From an uncultured Prevotellaceae bacterium (GTDB lineage Bacteria > Bacteroidota > Bacteroidia > Bacteroidales > Bacteroidaceae): a stretch of DNA of 64,000 nt. The stretch is from assembly GCA_900314755.1 (NCBI GenBank), contig OMWH01000008.1:1-64000 (forward strand), read 5' to 3'. Position 1 is the first letter of the stretch, and the number at the start of each line of letters is the position of its first letter. Below the pieces are notes generated by a model. The model saw nothing but the letters and a program-made list of their open reading frames with translations. It was not told the DNA's origin and made no database searches. Positions 15,946 through 24,000 of this stretch are shown piece by piece. Made by a program: the position numbers and the translations under genes.

Positions 15946-16453
15946 AGATGGAGAGGATGAAATCATCCCAGTCCTTCGTGGAGCCTTTCTTGCCGAACAC
16001 CTTGGTGTAAAGTCGGCTTCGGGTAGAGGCGACACTCTCCTTGCTGTGTGCGGTGAGAGTAGCTATATCCTTGGGTGCCACACGCACCTTGATGAGCAGA
16101 CTCACATAATAGTCCTGGTCACTCATATTATAAAGGCTGTAGAGTTTCTCAGTAAAACCGCTGTATACCCTGTTCACCACCTCTGCCAGTTCTTTCCAGT
16201 CGTCATTGTGCATACTCTGTCCCTCATTGATATATTGCTTGATTCGCAAATAGACCGGTGAGGAGAAAATAGTGTTCACATCGTACCCCCGTTGCTCGAT
16301 GACAGCCATCTTCTGCATGGCATGGATATTGTCAAGACGGCTCTGCAGGAGTTGAATCTTTCGGCGGTTGTTTTGTATCACTAATATAAATAAGGTGATG
16401 TAGAACACCGTACAGATGATGAGAAGAAACAGTTCGCGGTCGGTTAATACCAT
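15944..16453 (-). CDS. Membrane-anchored protein with a LuxR-like helix-turn-helix C-terminus
   Basis: 169 residues. One N-terminal membrane helix (about 7-26) is followed by a short coiled coil (RRKIQLLQSRLDNIH). The C-terminal 60 residues (S-L-L-I-K-V-R-V-A-P-K-D-I-A-T-L-T ... V-A-S-T-R-S-R-L-Y-T-K-V-F-G) resemble the DNA-binding end of Bacteroidetes TPR-HTH regulators. There is no TPR or receiver domain, so it looks like a stripped-down form. It precedes nfeD/SPFH and may be co-transcribed or regulate them (inference). A -7 box TACCTTTG lies at 16475-16482. Confidence 0.65.
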   Translation of the reverse strand: MVLTDRELFLLIICTVFYITLFILVIQNNRRKIQLLQSRLDNIHAMQKMAVIEQRGYDVNTIFSSPVYLRIKQYINEGQSMHNDDWKELAEVVNRVYSGFTEKLYSLYNMSDQDYYVSLLIKVRVAPKDIATLTAHSKESVASTRSRLYTKVFGKKGSTKDWDDFILSI

Positions 16454-16474
16454 AATTTTCGTTTTTTGTTATCG

Positions 16475-16482
16475 CAAAGGTA
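16475..16482 (-). promoter_or_regulatory. -7 element of the HTH/NfeD/SPFH group
   Basis: TACCTTTG on the minus strand, 21 nt before ATG 16453, with a weak -33 (CTTG, 16503-16506) after a 20-nt spacer. Confidence 0.55.
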
Positions 16483-16585
16483 CAAAATAAATTCTGATGC
16501 TCCAAGAAAAAGTGTTTGCAAAAGTGTGCAAAACGTATATAGCGAACTTTTGCAAATAAATTCATCGTAATTCGTGATTATTTTG

Positions 16586-16593
16586 TACATTTG
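16586..16593 (+). promoter_or_regulatory. -7 element of the HEMIH-motif gene
   Basis: TACATTTG, followed by C and 7 nt to the ATG at 16602. The implied transcript is leaderless or nearly so. No clear -33 is seen. Confidence 0.5.
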
Positions 16594-16601
16594 CATCCGT
16601 T

Positions 16602-17084
16602 ATGGCAAACCTATTGGGTATCTTCCCGTTGCTGTTCCGTGCCCGTCGTCCCAGCAAGCTGGATGACATGCGTGCCGTGAATCTTCCCTTCTGGATTCGG
16701 AAGGGCTATGAGGGAATGACCTTCTTCGGACATATCATCACGCATAGCAAAGAGGAAGCTAATCATTTCAACCAGCACTGGGATGCCATGAAAAATCATG
16801 AGATGATACATCTCTATCAAGCTCGCTGTACCCATGACTCATGGCTTTGCTTCTATTGGAAATACATTGTCTATTGGTTGAAGGCATGCCGTTATCGTAA
16901 GCACCTGCGTAATGCGGGCTATCTGTTGAATCCTTTTGAGATGGAGGCTTATGGGCACATGTATGACCTGCATTATCTGGATGACAAAGAAAGCGGCACC
17001 ACAGAGTGGCGCCGCTATGCGAGTATGTCGTTAGAGGAACGCCTGCGTCTTTATTTCGCACGGAAGCGCTCTGCCTGCGACTGA
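16602..17084 (+). CDS. Small putative zinc metallopeptidase-like protein (HEMIH motif)
   Basis: 160 residues, no family name recognised. The segment N-H-E-M-I-H-L-Y-Q (about residues 65-73) fits HExxH. A downstream N-P-F-E-M-E-A-Y (about 107-114) could give the third, glutamate ligand of a gluzincin-like site. An aromatic stretch ([14 protein letters not shown]) between them may lie on or in the membrane. The gene is rich in Tyr, His and Arg. A role as a protease is inferred from the motif only. Its 3' end overlaps convergent trpS by 34 nt. Confidence 0.65.
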   Translation: MANLLGIFPLLFRARRPSKLDDMRAVNLPFWIRKGYEGMTFFGHIITHSKEEANHFNQHWDAMKNHEMIHLYQARCTHDSWLCFYWKYIVYWLKACRYRKHLRNAGYLLNPFEMEAYGHMYDLHYLDDKESGTTEWRRYASMSLEERLRLYFARKRSACD

Positions 17085-18142
17085 ATCAGTTCCTGGTCAT
17101 CGAAGTAGTTGATCTGCATGGCACTGCGCACCTCACTCATCGTCTGGGCAGCAGTCTCACGTGCCTGCTCCGTTCCTTTCTTCAGGATATTGTAAATCTC
17201 AGGGATATCCTGCTCGAACTCATGACGACGCTGACGCATCGGCTCCAGGAACTCGTTGAGAATCTGGTTCAGGAACTTCTTGCATTTCATATCACCCAAG
17301 CCGCCACGGCGGTAGTGGTCCTTCAACTCGTCGAGGTTCTGGTATTCGGGCAGGAAGTTGGCGAAGTCCTCGTCCTTCGAGAAAGCGTCAAGATAGGTGA
17401 ATACCGCATTACCCTCCACATGACCCGGGTCGTTGAGGTTGATATGGGTAGGGTCGGTATACATGGAGCGTACCTTCTGCCATACCGTATCAGCATCATC
17501 AGAGAGGTAGATGCAGTTGCCGAGTGATTTCGACATTTTCTCCTTACCGTCTGTACCGGGCAGACGACGGGCAGTGGCATTCTCTGGTAACATGATATTT
17601 GGCTCTACCAATACCGGTGCATACACCTGATTGAATCGGCGTACCAGTTCACGGGTTACCTCCAGCATAGGCTCCTGGTCCTCACCAGCAGGAACGGTGG
17701 TTGCCTTGAACAAGGTGATATCGGCTGCCTGACTGACAGGATAGCAGAAGAAGCCAAGGGGAATACTCTCACCTTCGAAGCCACGCATCTTGACTTCTGT
17801 CTTCACAGTCGGGTTACGCTGAACACGAGAGACGGAGACAAGGTTCATCAGATAGGTCGTCAACTCAGCGAGTTCGGTGATCTGACTCTGGATGAACAAC
17901 GTGCATTTCTCTGGATTCAGACCAGCAGAGAGGTAGTCGAGAGCCACCTCTATGATATTCTGTCGTATCTTCTCAGGGTTGTCGGCATTATCCGTCAGTG
18001 CCTGTACGTCAGCCATGAATACAAACATTTTCTCATAGTCGCCAGCCTCTTGCAGTTCCACACGACGGCGCAGCGAACCGATATAGTGTCCCAGATGGAG
18101 CTTGCCAGTGGGGCGGTCACCTGTCAATATAATCTTTCCCAT
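17051..18142 (-). CDS. trpS: Tryptophanyl-tRNA synthetase
   Basis: 363-residue class I aminoacyl-tRNA synthetase charging tRNA-Trp. The HIGH-equivalent motif is [10 protein letters not shown] (about residues 13-22) and the KMSKS loop is [10 protein letters not shown] (about 205). The length fits the bacterial family. It is driven by two copies of a promoter cassette (18172-18202 and 18259-18290) that overlap the 3' end of comEC. The last 34 nt overlap the convergent gene at 17084. Confidence 0.95.
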   Translation of the reverse strand: MGKIILTGDRPTGKLHLGHYIGSLRRRVELQEAGDYEKMFVFMADVQALTDNADNPEKIRQNIIEVALDYLSAGLNPEKCTLFIQSQITELAELTTYLMNLVSVSRVQRNPTVKTEVKMRGFEGESIPLGFFCYPVSQAADITLFKATTVPAGEDQEPMLEVTRELVRRFNQVYAPVLVEPNIMLPENATARRLPGTDGKEKMSKSLGNCIYLSDDADTVWQKVRSMYTDPTHINLNDPGHVEGNAVFTYLDAFSKDEDFANFLPEYQNLDELKDHYRRGGLGDMKCKKFLNQILNEFLEPMRQRRHEFEQDIPEIYNILKKGTEQARETAAQTMSEVRSAMQINYFDDQELIQSQAERFRAK

Positions 18143-18171
18143 TTTCGTTTGTTATTGTCTAATTCGGTTTG

Positions 18172-18202
18172 CAAAGGTACGATTAAGTGAGCAAAATACA
18201 AA
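18172..18202 (-). promoter_or_regulatory. trpS proximal promoter
   Basis: -33 TTTG (18199-18202), a 19-nt spacer and -7 TACCTTTG (18172-18179), on the minus strand. The spacer contains TTTTGCTCACTTAATCG, nearly identical to the distal copy. The comEC stop codon (18183-18185) is inside this spacer. Confidence 0.85.
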
Positions 18203-19412
18203 ATAAAATGACCATTTTATTTTGTATTGTCGAACGAAAGTACCTTAGGTTTTTAATCCAAAGGTACGAATAAGTGAGCAAAATGCCAAATAAAAGAATA
18301 AAAATGTATATCAGTATGGTCTGGGACAGGGTGGGATAGAGTCCGTCGATACTGGCATAGGGTAGGGTGGCTATGGCATCCAAGGCTTGGCGCATCCATG
18401 TCGTGACAGTCGTCAGGACAGTAGCCACCACCTGCAGCCGCATGACGAACAGCAGGATGGCACCCACCAGAATCAGGTATGCGCAAGGGATGACGACGAA
18501 GTTACTTAATAGGAAATAGGTGGAGAAACGGTGGAAATAGAATGCTATCAAGGGTGCCACTCCTATCTGTGCCGACAGTGACAGTGCTGTCATCCCCCAT
18601 AGCCACCGCACCAGCCGGTGCTCCATCATCCATCGCTCAGAGAATACCCTGTTGAGCAGGGGATAGCACAGCAGGATGGCGAGAACGGCAAGGAAGGACA
18701 TCTGGAAACCGATGTCGAAGAGTGACTGCGGTTTGAGGACGAGCAGGACGATGGCTGTAAACGCCAATACGTTGATGCTCATCTTCTGCCGATAGCCCAG
18801 CGACAGCAGACCGTAGATAGTCAGCATGGTAGCGGAACGCACCACACTGGGTGACATACCTACCAGAAAGGCGAATGCCCATATCAGCAGGATGGTCAGC
18901 ACCTGTGTGACTATTCGCAGCCGGAGACCTCTGACAAGGAATGACACCATCATATACAGAATACCGAGATGCAGTCCGCTGATGGCGAGGACATGTCCTG
19001 CCCCAGTGATGTTAAACGACTCCCGGATATCTGGGGTCAGTGCTGTCTTGTCACCTAAGGTCATGGCGGCAACGATGGCGTAGTTCTCCTCACTGATACC
19101 CCATTGCTGGTATTGCCGCAACAGTTGGTCACGGTATGCCAGCATCCGCTCACCGGCTCTTTGTACCATCTCACTGTCGGGCAACGGATATTGGATGATC
19201 ATCATCCCCAAAAGAATGGTTGCCAGCCAGATACCTGCTGTCTGCCAACGAGGATGATAACGCAACAGAAGGGTGATCTGCAGTACTCCGCAGAGACCGC
19301 ATAACAGCCATCCCTCACCGACAGGATAGTACTTGCCTATGACGATGCCCGCAATCAGACAGCAGGCAACAGGCAGTAACGGAGCGATGAATAGTTGATG
19401 TCGCACCTGCAT
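18183..19412 (-). CDS. comEC: Short ComEC/Rec2-like membrane protein
   Basis: 409 residues from ATG 19412, which sits 1 nt after the ligA stop; the frame extends back to 19448 inside ligA. The competence-domain core is clear: G-D-K-T-A-L, then G-A-G-H-V-L-A-I-S-G-L-H-L-G, then P-S-V-V-R-S-A-T-M and a series of membrane helices. The N-terminal part before GDKTAL is only about 110 residues, and there is no C-terminal metallo-beta-lactamase domain, so this is a reduced form of the DNA-uptake channel. The last 35 or so codons pass through duplicated trpS promoter DNA, and FGILLTYS is echoed by FCILLT at the terminus. Confidence 0.8.
   Translation of the reverse strand: MQVRHQLFIAPLLPVACCLIAGIVIGKYYPVGEGWLLCGLCGVLQITLLLRYHPRWQTAGIWLATILLGMMIIQYPLPDSEMVQRAGERMLAYRDQLLRQYQQWGISEENYAIVAAMTLGDKTALTPDIRESFNITGAGHVLAISGLHLGILYMMVSFLVRGLRLRIVTQVLTILLIWAFAFLVGMSPSVVRSATMLTIYGLLSLGYRQKMSINVLAFTAIVLLVLKPQSLFDIGFQMSFLAVLAILLCYPLLNRVFSERWMMEHRLVRWLWGMTALSLSAQIGVAPLIAFYFHRFSTYFLLSNFVVIPCAYLILVGAILLFVMRLQVVATVLTTVTTWMRQALDAIATLPYASIDGLYPTLSQTILIYIFILLFGILLTYSYLWIKNLRYFRSTIQNKMVILFCILLT
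18259..18290 (-). promoter_or_regulatory. trpS distal promoter
   Basis: -33 TTTG (18287-18290), a 20-nt spacer and -7 TACCTTTG (18259-18266), within the comEC coding region. The spacer contains TTTTGCTCACTTATTCG. Together with the proximal copy it looks like a promoter duplicated 87 bp apart. Confidence 0.8.
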
Positions 19413-19413
19413 T

Positions 19414-21423
19414 TTAACTCTGATCCGTAAACCGTTCCATAAACTCATCCTCAGAGATAATAGGAATACCCAACTGATGGGCTTTCTGGTTTTTCCCCGA
19501 GGTTGATGTCACGTCATTATTGATAAGGAAGGAAGTCGAGCCGCTTACCGCTGATGCTACCTTACCACCCTGCGACTCAATATATGCTTTCAGCTCGTTG
19601 CGGTTCTTGTAGTGATGCACATCACCCGTCACCACGAAGGTCAGTCCCTCACACAGACTGCCAGAAGGTTCGTTGGCGACTTGCGTCACTTGAATCTTCT
19701 CCCTCAGTCGCTGGTAACGCTGTCTGTTATGGTCATCACGGAACCAGTTGACAAAAGATGCCGACTTCTCCGGTCCGATACCGTTGACATGAGCGAAGAC
19801 AGATGATGCCTCCCGGTATGGCTCAAATAAATCACCCGTCTCTTTGACAGTTTCTGCCACCAGCTCATCCAACGGATAAGCACTTAACAGGCGTTTGCAG
19901 ACATCCAGTCCGCACAGGGGGATGTTCAGGGCATAGAGCAGGCGGTGTGCCTCGACATTGGCAGAGCGGTCGATGCTCCGCATGATATTGGATGCCGACT
20001 TCTCACCAAAGCCCTCCATATTGGCAAGGTCACGGATATGACTGCGCAGGTCGTAGATATCGGCATACTCGCTGACCCATCCGAGGTTGATGAACTTGGC
20101 GAGTGTCTGTTCTGAGATGCCGTCGATATTCATTCCCTCCTTCGATACGAAACGGGCGAATTTCTTCAGTTGCTTGGCAGGACACTCAGGATTCGTACAG
20201 TGTAGCGTCTTCGTACCACTCGCCTCACTGATGCGTATCTCCGTCTTGGCATGGCATACCGGACATTCATGGGGGATTTCCAGCGTCCCTTCCGTACGGA
20301 TGACCTTGATGACCTTCGGGATAATCTTGTTTGCTTTGATGACACTGATCTCCGTTCCTTTCGTACCGATGCCAAGACGCTCACACTCACTGATATTACA
20401 CAAAGAGGCTCGCTTCACTGTCGTACCCTCCAGCTCCACGGGGCGGAAGATGGCAACGGGGGAGATGGTAGAGGCGGCACACGACCATTCTATCTTCTGC
20501 AATACCGTGTCTGCTGCCTCGTCCTGCCATTTGAAGGCAAGTCCCGCCTTGGTGGCATGATGTCCTGTGACGCTTCCTGTCTGTGCGTATTCCGTATCGT
20601 CGTAGCAGATGACGAGACCGTCGACAGGGTAGGGATTCTGTTTGCTGGTGACCTTCTCCGTAAAGGCATTGATCACGTTTTCCACCGCATCAATACCGGG
20701 GTGTTCCACCCGTTCGTGCTCCACCGTCTGAAAACCTTGTTGTTCGAGCCATGCCATGCGGTCGCCCCACGACAGGATGTCATCGTCGATATGTACTAAG
20801 GTAAAGGGAATCCATTGGATATGCCGCTGCTTCACCTCCTCCACGTCCTTCAACGTCAGCGAGCCAGAGGCGAGGTTACGGGGGTTGGCATAGTCCTCAC
20901 CACTCTCCATCAGGAACTTCTCGAAGTCGTCATAGCTGATAACAGCCTCTCCTCGGATGACGGTATGACCCTGATATGCAATCTGTTGTGGAATACCATT
21001 AATGGCTTTTGCAAGATGGGTGATATTCGTGCCGATATGTCCATTACCTCGTGTGACAACCTTGGTGAGTCGTCCGTCATCATACGTCACGACGAGGGTC
21101 AGACCATCCAGTTTCCAAGATATCCAGATGGGCAGTCCCTCCGCCCATTTCACCAGTTCCGCAGGCTGCTTGGTCTTTGCCAGTGAGAGGGCAGCGAACT
21201 CATGTTCCTCCTTCTGTCCGGTAATACTGTCTTCCGATACTTTCTGCGTGGGAGAGTCGGGCAGGGTAGACCCCGTCTCCTGTTCCAGACGTTTCAGCTC
21301 ATCGAAGCGGGCATCCCACTCGTAGTCAGTCATGCGTTCGCCCCGTCCGTTATAGTATGCGTCAGAAGCCTCGTTCAACTCCTTGACGAGTTGTTCCATC
21401 CGTAATATCTTGTCGTCTACCAT
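19414..21423 (-). CDS. ligA: NAD-dependent DNA ligase (divergent, Firmicutes-like type)
   Basis: 669 residues. Adenylation motif K-L-D-G-L-T-L, then T-R-G-N-G-H-I-G, V-D-G-L-V-I and K-A-N-K-I-I-P-K; four-Cys zinc finger (C-P-V-C ... C-T-N-P-E-C); HhH region; C-terminal BRCT (about residues 595-669). The start of the protein (L-N-E-A-S-D-A-Y-Y ... M-T-D-Y-E-W-D) and TRGNG rather than TRGDG resemble the clostridial version more than the usual Bacteroidetes LigA. It may be a second or transferred ligase (inference from memory of family sequences). It has its own promoter (21443-21474) and is co-directional with comEC. Confidence 0.88.
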   Translation of the reverse strand: MVDDKILRMEQLVKELNEASDAYYNGRGERMTDYEWDARFDELKRLEQETGSTLPDSPTQKVSEDSITGQKEEHEFAALSLAKTKQPAELVKWAEGLPIWISWKLDGLTLVVTYDDGRLTKVVTRGNGHIGTNITHLAKAINGIPQQIAYQGHTVIRGEAVISYDDFEKFLMESGEDYANPRNLASGSLTLKDVEEVKQRHIQWIPFTLVHIDDDILSWGDRMAWLEQQGFQTVEHERVEHPGIDAVENVINAFTEKVTSKQNPYPVDGLVICYDDTEYAQTGSVTGHHATKAGLAFKWQDEAADTVLQKIEWSCAASTISPVAIFRPVELEGTTVKRASLCNISECERLGIGTKGTEISVIKANKIIPKVIKVIRTEGTLEIPHECPVCHAKTEIRISEASGTKTLHCTNPECPAKQLKKFARFVSKEGMNIDGISEQTLAKFINLGWVSEYADIYDLRSHIRDLANMEGFGEKSASNIMRSIDRSANVEAHRLLYALNIPLCGLDVCKRLLSAYPLDELVAETVKETGDLFEPYREASSVFAHVNGIGPEKSASFVNWFRDDHNRQRYQRLREKIQVTQVANEPSGSLCEGLTFVVTGDVHHYKNRNELKAYIESQGGKVASAVSGSTSFLINNDVTSTSGKNQKAHQLGIPIISEDEFMERFTDQS

Positions 21424-21442
21424 GATTATAGTATTTTCACGG

Positions 21443-21474
21443 CAAAGTTATAAAATAAGTGAGAGAAATGCAAA
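21443..21474 (-). promoter_or_regulatory. ligA promoter
   Basis: -33 TTTG (21471-21474), a 20-nt spacer carrying CTCTCACTTATT, and -7 TAACTTTG (21443-21450) on the minus strand. The spacer is related to those of the trpS promoters and the distal HAD promoter. Confidence 0.8.
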
Positions 21475-21493
21475 AGAATTGTCAATTTTTTCG

Positions 21494-21501
21494 TACCTTT
21501 G
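21494..21501 (+). promoter_or_regulatory. -7 element of relA
   Basis: TACCTTTG, 7 nt before the ATG at 21509. This supports that start over the longer frame from 21383, which would cross the ligA start region. The transcript would be leaderless or nearly so. No clean -33 is seen. Confidence 0.6.
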
Positions 21502-21508
21502 CCATCGT

Positions 21509-23725
21509 ATGACAGAGAGATTCGAGTTTACAACACAGGAGAAGGAAGATATCCTCTCTTTATATAATAAGGTAAAGCAGGAAATCGGCTCGTCACTGAT
21601 GGAGGGTGACGAGGAGAAGATGCGTCAGTATCTGACAGGTTATATCGAGCAGAACCATATCCGTCGTGATGTGTTCGGCTTGAACCCTATGCTGCTGAGT
21701 TTCCGGACTGCCTATCTGGTTGTGGAGGAGATTGGTTTGAAACGTGACGCTGTCCTTGCCGTCTTGTTGCATCCCTGTGTGGAGGACGGCTATCTCACCA
21801 TTGATGTGATCCAGCGTGAGTTCGGTGAGTCTGTTGCCCGCATCCTGCATGGGTTGCAGCGCATCCAAGACCTCTATAAGAAGAACCCTGTCATCGAGAC
21901 GGAGAATTTCCGTAACCTGCTGCTCTCCTTCGCCGAGGATATGCGTGTCATCCTCATCATGATTGCTGACCGTGTCAACCTGATGCGTCAGATCCGTGAC
22001 ACAAGACAGACGGAGGCACAGCATGAGGTAAGCGAGGAGGCTGCTTATCTCTATGCCCCCCTTGCCCACAAGCTGGGTCTCTATAAGTTGAAGAGCGAGT
22101 TGGAGGACTTGTCATTGAAATACCTGGAGCACGATGCCTATTATCATATCAAGGAGAAGCTCAGCGAGACGAAAAAGAGTCGTGATGCGTATATCCAGCA
22201 TTTCATCCAACCTATCAGTGAGCGTCTGAAAGCGGCAGGACTGAAGTTCCATATCAAGGGACGCACGAAGTCTATACACTCTATCTGGCAGAAGATGAAG
22301 AAGCAGAAATGTGCCTTCGAGGGTGTTTACGACCTCTTTGCCATCCGTGTCATTCTCGACTCCCCTTTGGAGAAGGAGAAGATGCACTGCTGGCAGGTAT
22401 ATTCCATCGTCACGGACATGTATCAGCCGAACCCCAAGCGGTTGCGTGACTGGCTGAGTGTGCCGAAGTCGAACGGCTATGAGAGTCTGCATATCACCGT
22501 CTTAGGACCGGAACAGAAATGGGTGGAGGTACAGATCCGCACCGAGCGTATGGACGAGGTGGCAGAGCGTGGCGTGGCAGCGCACTGGCGTTACAAGGGT
22601 GTGAAGAGTGAGTCGGGACTGGACGAGTGGCTCACAAACATCCGCTCGATGCTGGAGACCTCCGACGGCTTGGAGGCGATGGACCAGTTCAAGATGGACC
22701 TCTACGAGGACGAGGTGTTCGTGTTCACTCCCAAGGGTGATCTGTATAAGTTCCCCAAAGGTGCCACGGTACTTGACTTCGCCTATCATATCCATTCCAA
22801 GATCGGCAATGCCTGCACTGGTGCCCGTATTAATAATAAGGTAGTACCATTGCGTCAGGTCTTGCAGAGCGGTGACCAGGTGGAGATTATGACATCGTCC
22901 ACGCAGAAGCCCCGACAGGAGTGGCTGAACATCGTCAAGACCTCACGTGCGAAATCAAAAATCCGTCTGGCTCTCAAGGAGACGCAGGTCAAGGAGGCAC
23001 TCTTCGCCAAGGAGGCACTGGAGCGTAAGTTCAAGAACCGCAAGGTGGAGCAGGAGGAGTCTACCATGCAGCACCTCATCAAGAAACTGGGCTTTAAGGA
23101 GACCAGTGATTTCTACCGGCAGATCGCTGACGGCACGTTGGATGTCAACCATGTCATCGACAAGTATGTGGAGTTGCAGCAGGGGGAGCAGCCTGTCACG
23201 GGTAATAATATCGCACAGACCGCTGCCGACTTCGTCCTGGACAACTCCCAGCTCTCGTCTCTCAGTCCTCAGCTCTCTGATGACGTGCTGGTCATCGACC
23301 GCAACCTGAAGGGTGTCGACTATCAGCTGGCTCGTTGCTGCCAGCCCATCTATGGCGACAAGGTGTTTGGCTTTGTCACCGTCAGCGGTGGTATCAAGAT
23401 TCATCGTGAGGACTGTCCCAACGCCCCTGAGCTGAAGAAACGCTTCGGTTACCGTGTCGTCCGTGCCAGATGGAGTGGCAAGGGCTCGTCACAGTATGCC
23501 ATCACCCTGCGTGTCATCGGCAATGATGACATCGGTATCGTCAACAACCTCACCAGTATTATCTCCAAGGACGAGAAACTCGTGCTTCGCTCTATCAATA
23601 TCGACTCACACGACGGTTTGTTCAGCGGCAACCTTGAGATTATGATTGATGACAATACCCGTCTGGAGTCTCTCATCAAGAAACTGCGCACCGTCAAGGG
23701 TGTCAAGCAGGTCAGCAGGATCTAA
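21509..23725 (+). CDS. relA: RelA-type (p)ppGpp synthetase with degenerate hydrolase domain
   Basis: 738 residues from ATG 21509. Order: HD-like domain (about 40-190), synthetase (about 240-370; G-R-T-K-S-I-H-S-I, Y-D-L-F-A-I-R, P-K-S-N-G-Y-E-S-L-H, V-E-V-Q-I-R-T), TGS (about 395-460), zinc-finger-like region (L-A-R-C-C-Q-P) and ACT (end). The hydrolase signature HD is H-P here (L-L-H-P-C-V-E-D, residues 87-93), and the first metal His is not seen (S-F-R-T-A-Y). The hydrolase is therefore probably inactive, leaving a synthetase-only enzyme of the stringent response. Residues 579-590 come from a heptamer repeat in the linker before the Cys-Cys region. Confidence 0.9.
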   Translation: MTERFEFTTQEKEDILSLYNKVKQEIGSSLMEGDEEKMRQYLTGYIEQNHIRRDVFGLNPMLLSFRTAYLVVEEIGLKRDAVLAVLLHPCVEDGYLTIDVIQREFGESVARILHGLQRIQDLYKKNPVIETENFRNLLLSFAEDMRVILIMIADRVNLMRQIRDTRQTEAQHEVSEEAAYLYAPLAHKLGLYKLKSELEDLSLKYLEHDAYYHIKEKLSETKKSRDAYIQHFIQPISERLKAAGLKFHIKGRTKSIHSIWQKMKKQKCAFEGVYDLFAIRVILDSPLEKEKMHCWQVYSIVTDMYQPNPKRLRDWLSVPKSNGYESLHITVLGPEQKWVEVQIRTERMDEVAERGVAAHWRYKGVKSESGLDEWLTNIRSMLETSDGLEAMDQFKMDLYEDEVFVFTPKGDLYKFPKGATVLDFAYHIHSKIGNACTGARINNKVVPLRQVLQSGDQVEIMTSSTQKPRQEWLNIVKTSRAKSKIRLALKETQVKEALFAKEALERKFKNRKVEQEESTMQHLIKKLGFKETSDFYRQIADGTLDVNHVIDKYVELQQGEQPVTGNNIAQTAADFVLDNSQLSSLSPQLSDDVLVIDRNLKGVDYQLARCCQPIYGDKVFGFVTVSGGIKIHREDCPNAPELKKRFGYRVVRARWSGKGSSQYAITLRVIGNDDIGIVNNLTSIISKDEKLVLRSINIDSHDGLFSGNLEIMIDDNTRLESLIKKLRTVKGVKQVSRI
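23244..23278. repeat. Five-unit heptamer tract inside relA
   Basis: ACTCCCA, GCTCTCG, TCTCTCA, GTCCTCA, GCTCTCT (consensus nCTCTCA). It encodes a Ser/Leu/Gln-rich linker, N-S-Q-L-S-S-L-S-P-Q-L-S, upstream of the C-terminal RelA domains. It is more degenerate than the thrC and cbiD tracts. Confidence 0.65.
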
Positions 23726-23744
23726 TCGGAGTAAGAATATATCA

Positions 23745-23781
23745 GAAAAAAAAGAAGAGATAAACTTTCGTTTACCTCTTC
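23745..23781 (-). terminator. Terminator of tRNA-Lys
   Basis: Stem GAAGAGGTAAAC (minus strand, 23781-23770), tetraloop, and GTTTATCTCTTC (23765-23754), followed on the minus strand by a run of T residues (23753-23745). It lies directly 3' of the tRNA. Confidence 0.85.
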
Positions 23782-23786
23782 CTTCG

Positions 23787-23859
23787 TACGCCTGCAGGGG
23801 GTCGAACCCTGGACACCCTGATTAAGAGTCAGGTGCTCTACCAACTGAGCTACAAGCGC
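23787..23859 (-). tRNA. tRNA-Lys (anticodon CTT)
   Basis: 73-nt cloverleaf. Acceptor GCGCTTG pairs with CAGGCGT, D-arm AGCTCAGTTGGTAGAGC, anticodon arm CCTGA-CTCTTAA-TCAGG, T-arm CAGGG-TTCGACC-CCCTG, discriminator A. CCA is not encoded. The promoter and terminator both fit a single-gene unit. Confidence 0.93.
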
Positions 23860-23880
23860 ATCCTTTTGGTTTTGCGGTTG

Positions 23881-23912
23881 CAAAGGTACGAACTATTTTT
23901 GAATCCAACAAA
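23881..23912 (-). promoter_or_regulatory. tRNA-Lys promoter
   Basis: -33 TTTG (23909-23912), a 20-nt spacer and -7 TACCTTTG (23881-23888), 21 nt upstream of the tRNA 5' end. Confidence 0.85.
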
Positions 23913-23943
23913 CTTTTCATCATTTTTTTTCAAAAAAAGATAG

Positions 23944-23974
23944 AAAAAGGCTCCAACTATGCAGTTAGAGCCTC
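23944..23974 (-). terminator. Terminator after the membrane pyrophosphatase gene
   Basis: Stem GGCTCTAACT (minus strand 23972-23963), a 4-nt loop, AGTTGGAGCC (23958-23949), then TTTTTCT. It lies about 28 nt after the stop codon of the pyrophosphatase. Confidence 0.8.
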
Positions 23975-24000
23975 AAAACAAGGGGTAAAAATGTCATTTC

